A stretch of 6,124 nt of DNA from JBGPFS01 sp041483455 (GTDB lineage: Bacteria > Chloroflexota > Limnocylindria > Limnocylindrales > CSP1-4), in contig JBGPFS010000158.1 of NCBI GenBank assembly GCA_041483455.1, forward strand, positions 1 through 6,124, read 5' to 3'. The notes under the pieces are model-generated. The model searched no databases and was not told the DNA's origin. It was given only the letters and a program-made list of their open reading frames with translations. Position numbers and translations under genes: made by a program. Each line of letters starts with the position of its first letter. Position 1 is the stretch's first letter. This document shows positions 1 to 5,560 of the stretch, piece by piece.

Positions 1-2516
1 GGCCGCTCCTGCCCCTCCTGGACCGCATCCCCGGGCCGCAGGCCGCGGTGCTGTCCGGCGCCCTTGCCCTCGGACCTCCTACGCCGGGCGACCGGTTCGC
101 CGCCGCCGCGGCGACGATCAGCCTGCTCGCGGCGGGAGCCGAAGAGGCGCCGGTGCTCGCCGTCGTCGACGACGCCCACTGGCTCGACACGCCGTCCCGC
201 GAAGCGCTCCTGTTCGCCGGCCGCCGGCTCGGCAGCGAGGGCGTGGTGCTCCTGCTGGCGATGCGTGACCGTCCCTGGCTCGAGGCGGCCGGGATCGAGC
301 GACTCGAGCTCCGAGGTCTCGAGCCCGCCGCTGCAGCGGAGTTGGTGGACGGGACCGGCAGGGCAGTCAGCCCCGGCGTCCGCGAGCGTCTCGTCGCCGA
401 CACCGCCGGGAACCCGCTCGCCCTCCTCGAGGCGCTCGCGACGCTCACCGACTGCCAGCTCGGGGGCACAGCGCCGATCGCCGGACCGATCATCGTGGGC
501 GCCACCCTCGCGCGATCCTTCGCACAACGCCTGGAGCCACTGGCGCAAGAGACCCGGAGCGCACTGCTCGTCGCCGCCGCGAGCGACACGGGTGATTCGA
601 ACGAGATCTCGCGCGCCCTCGCTCGCTTGGGCCTGGCGACGAGCGCGCTCGATCCCGCCGAGCGGGAGGGGCTCGTCACGACCCACGCGGGCAGGGTCGA
701 GTTCCGCCATCCGCTCCAGCGCTCGGCCGCCTACCACCTCGCCGATCCCGTCGAACGGCGCGCCGCGCACAGGGCGCTCGCCACGGCTCTCGGCCCCGAC
801 CTGGCCGACCGGATCGCCTGGCACCTCGCCGCCGCCGCGGCCGGGCCCGACGAGGAGGTCGCCCGGCTCCTCGAGGATTCTGCGACCGCTGCGCAGGGAC
901 GGCACGGCTATGCGGCCGCCGCGAATGCGCTCGCCACGGCGGCTCGCCTGAGTCCGGCGCCCGGCGACCAGGTTCGCCGAACCATCCGGGCCGCCAACGC
1001 GTTCCGGCTCGGCGGGCAGGCGCAGACGGCGGCCGACATCCTCTCCGGCGTCCTCGACCTGACGGCGGATCCGCTGCTTCGAGCTGACATGCAGCAGCTG
1101 CGCGCCGCGGCCCTGATGTTCGTCGCCCCGCTGATGGAGACGTTCGCCCTGCTCGTCGATGAGGCTGGTCGCGTCGAGCCGTACGACCCGGAGCGGGCGG
1201 CCATGATGCTGAGCCTCGCATCATTGGGAGTCACTGGCGCCGCCGAGGTCGAGCTCTCGGTCGAGACGGCACGGCGAGCCGTTCGACTGTCCCAGCCGAT
1301 CGGCGGCCCCGTCGGGATGCTCGCGGCATTCGCCCTCGCCAACGGCCTTGCCCTCGCGGGCAGGGTCGGCGAGGCCCGTGGGATCCTCGAGCCTCTGATC
1401 CCCTTGGTCGAGACGATCGACCCCCTGGGAGAGGCGGGCTTCCTCGTTGCTCAGGTGGCACACATGCTCAGCTGGATCGAGAGCTGGGCGTCCGCAAGGA
1501 TGATGCTCGAGCGCATCGTGAGCACGGCACGCGAGGCGAGCGCGCTCACAGTGCTGCCCTACCCGCTGGCGATCCTCGCCGAGCTCGAGCTCCGCTGCGG
1601 ACGAATGGCGACGGCTTACGCGGCGGCCACCGAGTCGGTCCAGCTCGCCGTGGAGACCGGACAGGCCGTGGATTCGGCGATCGCGTTCGTCTCGCTCGCC
1701 CGGGTCGAGGCGGTCCTCGGCCACGAGGGCGAGTGCAGGGGCCACGTTGCGGCTGCGCTCGACGTGGCGCGCCGGCTGGGCATGATCGCGATCGAGAACT
1801 ACGCGGCTTCCGTGCTCGGAGCGCTCGAGCTCTCGCTCGGCCATCCGGAGCGGGCGACGGTCCATCTGGCGGAATGCGCTCGTCTCGAGGTCGAGTACGC
1901 GGTCGGGCTCCCCACGGTGGTGCAGTGGAACGCCGATCTCGTGGAGGCCTATATTCGGGTCGGCCGCACCGAGGATGCGGTCCGCGAGCTCGAGACACTC
2001 GAGGAGCAGGGGCGGGCGTCCGGCAGCCGGTGGGCGACGGCGACAGCCGCGCGCTGCCGCGGCTTGCTCGCCGACGAGGAGGGGTACGAGACCGTCCTGC
2101 TGGATGCGCTGGAGGCCCACGGCGACCAGGAGCCGTTCGAGCGTGCCCGGACGGAGCTGTGTCTGGGCAGGCGTCGCCGCCACTCGCGCCACCGAGCGGC
2201 CGCCCGCGTCGTCCTCCACCAGGCGCTGTCGACGTTCGAGACGCTCGGCGCCGAGCAATGGGCCGAGCAGGCGAGGGTCGAGTTGCGGGCGACCGGCGAG
2301 ACTCCAGCTGCCAGCCCTGGCGGGTCACTCATGACGCTGACACCGCAGGAGCTCCAGGTCGCGCTCGTCGTCGCCGGCGGCGCGACGAACAAGGAGGCCG
2401 GAGCGGCCCTGTTCATCAGCCCGAAGACCGTCGAGTTCCATCTGGGCCACGTCTACGGCAAGCTCGGCGTGCGCTCCCGCACGGAGCTCGTGCCGAAGGT
2501 CGCGGGCCTGTCCTGA
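1..2516 (+). CDS. LAL-type LuxR family transcriptional regulator, 5' truncated by window edge
   Basis: This is the C-terminal part of a large ATP-binding LuxR (LAL/MalT-like) cytoplasmic transcription activator. The frame is open from base 3, before the first possible GTG start at 48, so the true start and the Walker A P-loop lie outside the window. Counting the codon at base 3 as residue 1, visible elements are: a Walker B-type strand VLAVVDDAHWLD at about 51-62, a GNPLALLE motif at about 136-143 and FRHPLQRS near 234-241, both typical of LAL ATPase modules. A long Ala/Leu/Glu-rich helical stretch (about 245-770) resembles degenerate TPRs. A LuxR/GerE helix-turn-helix occupies 779-837 (LTPQELQVA..., NKEAG, SPKTVEFHLGHVYGKLGVRSR). 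In this family the ATPase/TPR part senses a ligand and gates DNA binding by the C-terminal domain; ligand and targets cannot be told here. It ends tail to tail with the sugar kinase gene. The family call is very secure; the regulon is unknown. Confidence 0.93.
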   Translation, partial: PLLPLLDRIPGPQAAVLSGALALGPPTPGDRFAAAAATISLLAAGAEEAPVLAVVDDAHWLDTPSREALLFAGRRLGSEGVVLLLAMRDRPWLEAAGIERLELRGLEPAAAAELVDGTGRAVSPGVRERLVADTAGNPLALLEALATLTDCQLGGTAPIAGPIIVGATLARSFAQRLEPLAQETRSALLVAAASDTGDSNEISRALARLGLATSALDPAEREGLVTTHAGRVEFRHPLQRSAAYHLADPVERRAAHRALATALGPDLADRIAWHLAAAAAGPDEEVARLLEDSATAAQGRHGYAAAANALATAARLSPAPGDQVRRTIRAANAFRLGGQAQTAADILSGVLDLTADPLLRADMQQLRAAALMFVAPLMETFALLVDEAGRVEPYDPERAAMMLSLASLGVTGAAEVELSVETARRAVRLSQPIGGPVGMLAAFALANGLALAGRVGEARGILEPLIPLVETIDPLGEAGFLVAQVAHMLSWIESWASARMMLERIVSTAREASALTVLPYPLAILAELELRCGRMATAYAAATESVQLAVETGQAVDSAIAFVSLARVEAVLGHEGECRGHVAAALDVARRLGMIAIENYAASVLGALELSLGHPERATVHLAECARLEVEYAVGLPTVVQWNADLVEAYIRVGRTEDAVRELETLEEQGRASGSRWATATAARCRGLLADEEGYETVLLDALEAHGDQEPFERARTELCLGRRRRHSRHRAAARVVLHQALSTFETLGAEQWAEQARVELRATGETPAASPGGSLMTLTPQELQVALVVAGGATNKEAGAALFISPKTVEFHLGHVYGKLGVRSRTELVPKVAGLS

Positions 2517-2525
2517 CGGGCGCCT

Positions 2526-3626
2526 CTACGGACCCGCGAGTCCGGGCAGTCGCTCCCGGACCAGGACGAGCGCCCCGATCAGCCCGACGTCGTCGCCGAG
2601 CGCGGCCGGCACGATCCGGACCCGGGCCGCCGGGCGTCGGAAGGCAGTCGAGCGGACGGCCTCGCGAGCCGGCTCCAGCCACGCGTCGCCCTGGCCGATC
2701 GCGACGCTTCCGCCGACGACGATCCGCTCGGGATCGAAGATGTCGACGAGCGAGACGCAGGCGAGCGCGAACGCCTCGCGACCGCCGGCCAGGATCGCTT
2801 CGGCGACCGGGTCGCCGGCCGCCGCGGCCCGGGCGACCTCGAAGGCCCCGAACGCCGCCCCGCGCGACGCGATCAGGGCGGCGAGGTGCGGGCTCTCCCC
2901 TGACGCGGCCGCCGCCCGGGCTGCCCGGGCCATCCCGCTCCCCGAGGCGATCCCCTCGAGATGTCCGATGGCCCCGCAGCCGCAGACCGGCCCGTACCGG
3001 TCGACGAGCAGGTGGCCGAGCTCACCGGCCGTCCCATCCGGCCCGCGAAGGAGCCGCCCGTCGGCCACCACGGCGCCCCCGATCCCGGTCGAAACGGTGA
3101 GGTAGAGGAAGTCCCGGCAACCGACGGCAGCCCCCCAGGTCAGCTCGGCCAGCGCGGCGACCTGCGTGTCGCGATCGAGGACCGTCGGCAGCCCGAGCGC
3201 CGCCTCGACCCGAGCGGCGAGCGGCGTGCCCTGGAAGCCGGGCCCCAGGTTCGGTGCGTCGAGGATGACGCCCTCGTGCGGATCGACCGGCCCGGGCGCC
3301 GAGATCCCGATGGCGACGATCGGGGCCGGGCCCGCCGAACCCGTCATGGCCGGATCGACCGGAGAGCCCTCCGAACCCGCATCGGCCGGCCGGGTCGACC
3401 CGTACGCGTCCCGGGCCTCGCGCAACGCCGCGATGCAGGCCTCGACGATCGCCTCGCCGCCCGCCTCGACGGGCGTCCGCATCCGCCGCGCGACCCGGAC
3501 CGTGCCGTCGCTTTCGATCACAGCCGCGCGGACCTGGCTGCCGCCCAGGTCGAGGGCGAGGATCGCGGGCTTGAGGAGGTCGCGCATGGCACCGACCATC
3601 GTCGCCGACCGCGAGTCAGAAGTCAC
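2526..3626 (-). CDS. ROK-family sugar kinase (glucokinase-like)
   Basis: This is a cytoplasmic ATP-dependent sugar kinase of the ROK family, probably phosphorylating glucose or a related hexose at entry to glycolysis; the exact sugar cannot be read. Numbered from the GTG at 3626 (366 residues), visible motifs are the phosphate-1 loop DLGGS (26-30), GISAPGPVD (107-115), the catalytic Asp153 in DRDTQVAALAE, the STGIGG loop (179-184), GELGH with His205, the zinc-site C215-G-C217-G-A-I-G-H222-L-E, and a C-terminal IVVGGS (302-307). The third zinc Cys of the classic ROK pattern is His222 here, and Asp153 is preceded by Arg rather than the usual Asn. A Gly/Ser/Ala/Pro-rich stretch at 76-102 looks like an inserted loop. 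There is no N-terminal helix-turn-helix, so it is a kinase rather than a ROK repressor. The start is uncertain: GTG 3626, ATG 3599 and ATG 3587 are in frame and none has a clear Shine-Dalgarno. The two ATGs fit the usual family N-terminus better; the coordinates give the longest version. Confidence 0.92.
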   Translation of the reverse strand: MTSDSRSATMVGAMRDLLKPAILALDLGGSQVRAAVIESDGTVRVARRMRTPVEAGGEAIVEACIAALREARDAYGSTRPADAGSEGSPVDPAMTGSAGPAPIVAIGISAPGPVDPHEGVILDAPNLGPGFQGTPLAARVEAALGLPTVLDRDTQVAALAELTWGAAVGCRDFLYLTVSTGIGGAVVADGRLLRGPDGTAGELGHLLVDRYGPVCGCGAIGHLEGIASGSGMARAARAAAASGESPHLAALIASRGAAFGAFEVARAAAAGDPVAEAILAGGREAFALACVSLVDIFDPERIVVGGSVAIGQGDAWLEPAREAVRSTAFRRPAARVRIVPAALGDDVGLIGALVLVRERLPGLAGP

Positions 3627-3649
3627 ATCGGCAGGCGAAGGATCGACGT

Positions 3650-3663
3650 GTCCCGACCGGGAC
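3650..3663. promoter_or_regulatory. Perfect 14-bp palindrome, candidate operator upstream of ROK kinase
   Basis: GTCCCG-AC-CGGGAC has two 6-bp arms around a 2-bp centre. It lies 23 bases upstream of the outermost kinase start codon (GTG 3626) and about 50-60 bases upstream of the in-frame ATGs. Its symmetry and position fit a dimeric repressor or activator site controlling the kinase. The arms are GC-rich, so chance is possible in this genome; no second copy was seen in the window. Confidence 0.35.
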
Positions 3664-3824
3664 GCAGCGCCCTCGGGAGTGAACTTCGATCCGAGCGGCT
3701 CTGGTCACCATCCTCGTCCGCGCGCACCCTGACCCCTCCTGCCGAGCCCGATGGCGGGGGCACACGAACCGCGGAGGTCGTCGCCGACGGCGGGCACGGG
3801 CAAAGAAGAGGCCGGATGTCGCAC

Positions 3825-3836
3825 GAGATCGATCTC
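3825..3836. promoter_or_regulatory. Perfect 12-bp palindrome in the divergent intergenic region
   Basis: GAGATCGATCTC is self-complementary over 12 bases without a spacer. It lies about 105 bases upstream of the hydrolase start and about 200 bases upstream of the kinase start. Its composition is less GC-rich than its surroundings, which makes chance a little less likely than for a pure G/C palindrome. It could be a binding site for a dimeric regulator; the regulator cannot be named. Confidence 0.25.
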
Positions 3837-3928
3837 CCGGGCCCTCGGTGACATCGACGACTTGAAGGCGTCATCTGACAGGAGTCCACCGATTGCATCG
3901 GCGTCGGACCGTCTCATCGACCTGATCT

Positions 3929-3933
3929 GGAGG
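3929..3933 (+). promoter_or_regulatory. Strong Shine-Dalgarno of the alpha/beta hydrolase gene
   Basis: GGAGG lies 8 bases before the ATG at 3942 (spacer 3934-3941). Its match and spacing are near ideal and decide the start of this gene, which then opens directly into an N-terminal basic-hydrophobic anchor. Confidence 0.85.
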
Positions 3934-3941
3934 TACCGGAA

Positions 3942-4955
3942 ATGCAGCGAAGAGGTCGTCTGCTCATCGGCGGCGCGGCAGCCCTCGTCCTCGTCGGTGC
4001 GACCGGCTACACGGCCTATGTCGGCGCCATCGGGTCGGACCAGTTCATCCATCCGACCGGCAATGCCGACTGCCGGACCCCGCTCGACCAGTATGGCTGG
4101 GCGTACGAGGCGATCAACTACGACATCGCCGACGACGCGGCCCTCCGGAGCGCCAACCCGGGCATGAAGGCCTGTTCCGGCCAGGGCGCGAGCGCGGGGA
4201 ACGAGGTGGTCACGAGCGACGGGGTCCGGATCGCGGGCTGGTACATCCCGGCGGCCAACGGCGCCGGCCCCACCGCCACGACGGTCGTGCTCGTCCACGG
4301 GTGGGCGGCCAACAAGAGCGAGGTGCTCAGGTACGCCGTACCCCTCCACGCCACGTTCAACGTCGTCGCGTTCGACCTCCGGTACGGCGGCCGGAGCACG
4401 GGGACCGAGAGCACGTTCGGGCTGCGTGAGCCGGCCGATCTCGAGGCGATCGTCGACTGGCTCGTGCGGGCCAAGCAGCCTGCCCACATCGCGGTGATGG
4501 GCAACTCGATGGGCGGCGCCACCGCGGTTCGCGCCGCCGCGACGGATCAGCGGATCGAGGCGCTCATCCTCGACTCGATGCATGCGCGGGTCGTGGATGT
4601 CCTGGCTCGCCGACTCGAGGTCGATGCCGGCCATCCGGCACTCCCGGGCACCCCGGCGGTCCTGGCCGGGGTCTGGCTTCGCACCGGGCTCAACCTGATG
4701 GACGCCGACCCGATCAAGGCGATCCCGGCCCTGGGTCGGCGACCGATCCTGCTGCTCCACGGGACCGCCGACGCGAACGACCTGCCGGCGCGCAGCGTCT
4801 ACGACATCGAGCGGGAGGCGACGGCTGCTGGGGTGCCGGTCGAGCTTCACATGTGCGAGGGCGCGACCCACGGCAAGGTCATCGACACCTGCCCCGTCGA
4901 TTGGGGACGCTGGAGCGTCGAGTTCCTGAACCGCGCCTTCGGGCTCGGAGCCTGA
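3942..4955 (+). CDS. Membrane-anchored alpha/beta hydrolase (S33/Hydrolase_4-like)
   Basis: This is a 337-residue serine hydrolase of the alpha/beta fold. It starts with MQRRGR followed by a hydrophobic segment at about 7-29 without an obvious signal peptidase or lipobox site, so it is probably a signal anchor placing the enzyme outside the membrane. Fold landmarks in order are: oxyanion-loop HGW (119-121, in VVLVHGWAANKSE), the strand VVAFDLRYGG-RS (141-152), the nucleophile elbow GNSMGG with Ser189, a cap region at about 211-262, the acid strand ILLLHGTAD with likely catalytic Asp277, and the catalytic His310 in GATHGK. The triad is therefore complete. Cysteines occur only at 44, 78, 305 and 317, which fits two disulfides in an exported protein. 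The substrate is unknown: esterase, lipase or peptidase activity are all possible. It is probably transcribed alone; the genes on both sides lie on the opposite strand. Confidence 0.92.
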   Translation: MQRRGRLLIGGAAALVLVGATGYTAYVGAIGSDQFIHPTGNADCRTPLDQYGWAYEAINYDIADDAALRSANPGMKACSGQGASAGNEVVTSDGVRIAGWYIPAANGAGPTATTVVLVHGWAANKSEVLRYAVPLHATFNVVAFDLRYGGRSTGTESTFGLREPADLEAIVDWLVRAKQPAHIAVMGNSMGGATAVRAAATDQRIEALILDSMHARVVDVLARRLEVDAGHPALPGTPAVLAGVWLRTGLNLMDADPIKAIPALGRRPILLLHGTADANDLPARSVYDIEREATAAGVPVELHMCEGATHGKVIDTCPVDWGRWSVEFLNRAFGLGA

Positions 4956-4960
4956 AATGG

Positions 4961-4994
4961 AAAACCGGCCGGGAGCGCTGATGCTCCCGGCCGG
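4961..4994 (-). terminator. Intrinsic terminator of the cold shock gene, between convergent genes
   Basis: A perfect 12-bp stem, CCGGCCGGGAGC (4965-4976) with its complement at 4983-4994, encloses a 6-base loop GCTGAT. On the minus strand the stem is followed by TTTTCC, giving a short U-tract in RNA, and it starts 20 bases after the cold shock stop codon. On the plus strand the sequence after the stem is CGAATGG, without a T-tract. It is therefore primarily a terminator for the minus-strand gene and at best a weak one for the hydrolase. Confidence 0.85.
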
Positions 4995-5014
4995 CGAATG
5001 GCTCGACTGAGCTC

Positions 5015-5218
5015 TTAGGCTGCGCTGACCTGCGCGGCGCGCGGACCCTTGGGGCTCTCTTCGATCTCGAACGAGACGCGCTCGCCGCCGGTCAGGCGGT
5101 CGAAGTCGAGGGAGGCCTGGAGGCCGCCGCGATGGAAGAAGTATTCCTTCCCATCCTCAGCGACGATGAAGCCGAAGCCGCGGTCGGCGACGACTTTCTT
5201 GACGGTGCCGGTGGTCAT
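5015..5218 (-). CDS. csp: Cold shock domain protein (CspA family, FFHR variant)
   Basis: This is a 67-residue single cold shock domain (OB fold) protein that binds single-stranded RNA or DNA in the cytoplasm and in this family usually acts as an RNA chaperone. It opens MTTGTVKKVVADRGFGFIV, with the RNP1-type motif GFGFI at 14-18, the RNP2-type motif YFFHR at 26-30, and a typical end GGERVSFEIEESPKGPRAAQV. Compared with classical CspA, the aromatic WFN after GTVK is replaced by KVV, and VFVHF by YFFHR. The ATG at 5218 is chosen because the domain starts there, the length is standard, and AAGGGG lies 6 bases upstream. The frame stays open for another 58 codons upstream, but these do not resemble any part of the family and probably are the 5' untranslated region. 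A strong terminator follows the stop. Confidence 0.95.
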   Translation of the reverse strand: MTTGTVKKVVADRGFGFIVAEDGKEYFFHRGGLQASLDFDRLTGGERVSFEIEESPKGPRAAQVSAA

Positions 5219-5224
5219 GAGTGA

Positions 5225-5230
5225 CCCCTT
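5225..5230 (-). promoter_or_regulatory. Shine-Dalgarno of the cold shock gene
   Basis: On the minus strand AAGGGG lies 6 bases before the ATG at 5218. It supports the internal ATG over upstream in-frame starts. Confidence 0.7.
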
Positions 5231-5323
5231 TTGATCTCTTCCCGAACAGATGGCAGACGCACGGTCCGTTCGAGAAGTCGGTCGACCACGCGGAGCGCCG
5301 CCGCAAGTTGCAGCAACGCGACC

Positions 5324-5352
5324 ACAGTAGTCGCTATCGGCCGATCGCACAA
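5324..5352 (-). promoter_or_regulatory. Candidate sigma70-type promoter of the cold shock gene
   Basis: On the minus strand TTGTGC (plus coordinates 5347-5352) and TACTGT (5324-5329) are separated by exactly 17 bases. Each hexamer matches consensus at only 3 of 6 positions, but the key TTG and TA...T positions are present. Transcription would start near 5317, giving a leader of about 100 bases, in line with the long leaders known for cold shock mRNAs. The match is weak and could be chance. Confidence 0.3.
5336..5345. repeat. 10-bp palindrome in the spacer of the candidate promoter
   Basis: ATCGGCCGAT is a perfect palindrome located between the proposed -35 and -10 of the cold shock promoter. 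A second dyad, GTTGC-A-GCAAC, sits at 5307-5317, at the proposed start of transcription. Both would be well placed for a repressor, but both are short. Confidence 0.3.
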
Positions 5353-5501
5353 CCGACCGCTGGGACCGGGTGGTGCCAGCTGGGCCGGGCACGGCCCCAC
5401 CGAAGCCCCAGCCGCGGGCAAAGGTGTACCGGGCCTATACCCAAAACCTACCCAGAGACATCTATCGCGCCGCATCCGCCGGGGCCAACCTTCGCCGATA
5501 A

Positions 5502-5532
5502 GAGGTTGACGCCGCAAGCGTCAGGTGACCTC
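5502..5532 (+). promoter_or_regulatory. Bulged hairpin upstream of the Rieske gene
   Basis: GAGGTTGACGC (5502-5512) pairs with GCGTCA (5518-5523) and then ACCTC (5528-5532). This gives 11 base pairs around a 5-base loop CGCAA, with a 4-base bulge GGTG on the 3' side. It ends 18 bases before the AGGAG ribosome binding site. It could act as an RNA leader structure or, since TGACGC...GCGTCA is itself an inverted repeat, as a protein-binding operator. There is no T-tract after it, so it is not a terminator. Confidence 0.4.
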
Positions 5533-5550
5533 ATCGCGCCGCTTCCGATG

Positions 5551-5555
5551 AGGAG
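5551..5555 (+). promoter_or_regulatory. Shine-Dalgarno of the Rieske gene
   Basis: AGGAG lies 5 bases before the ATG at 5561. It fixes the start at 5561 and so supports a long N-terminal extension; the next in-frame ATG (5645) has no such site. Confidence 0.7.
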
Positions 5556-5560
5556 ACCGC

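Larger units (their letters stand above)
3627..3941. other. Divergent intergenic region between ROK kinase and hydrolase
   Basis: This stretch separates two divergently oriented genes and should hold the promoters of both. No open frame here has family-like content; those present are continuations of antisense or off-frame reading. It contains two perfect palindromes (3650-3663 and 3825-3836), a possible ten-codon leader frame (3893-3925), and the hydrolase ribosome binding site. I could not identify convincing -35/-10 pairs on either strand, which is common in very GC-rich genomes. Confidence 0.6.
5219..5560. other. Divergent intergenic region between cold shock and Rieske genes
   Basis: This 342-base stretch should hold the cold shock leader and promoter (minus strand) and the Rieske promoter and leader (plus strand). 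No frame in it has recognisable protein content. It contains a candidate minus-strand promoter (5324-5352), two small palindromes at 5307-5317 and 5336-5345, a GC hairpin at 5382-5397 (GGGCCG / CGGCCC, 4-base loop), and a bulged hairpin at 5502-5532. TATACC at 5436-5441 resembles a plus-strand -10, but no matching -35 was found. Confidence 0.6.

Noticed and set aside
1580..1594. GAGCTCGAGCTC palindrome
   Set aside because: It lies inside the LuxR coding sequence and simply encodes alternating Glu and Leu codons common in helices.
1221..2258. Long minus-strand open frame opposite the LuxR gene
   Set aside because: Its translation is rich in Arg, Gly and Asp without any family motif; it is the antisense shadow of a GC-rich gene.
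1733..3100. Plus-strand open frame spanning the end of LuxR and the kinase
   Set aside because: It overlaps two genes with strong family motifs in other frames and gives Arg/Pro/Gly-rich low-complexity protein.
2961..3851. Plus-strand open frame opposite the kinase
   Set aside because: No recognisable domain; Arg/Asp/Pro-rich composition typical of antisense reading of GC-rich DNA.
3705..4871. 388-codon minus-strand frame opposite the hydrolase
   Set aside because: Covers the catalytic motifs of a well-supported gene on the other strand and has no motif or ribosome binding site of its own.
5219..5392. 58-codon in-frame N-terminal extension of the cold shock protein
   Set aside because: The cold shock domain and its Shine-Dalgarno begin at 5218; the extension has no cold shock family sequence and is more likely leader RNA.
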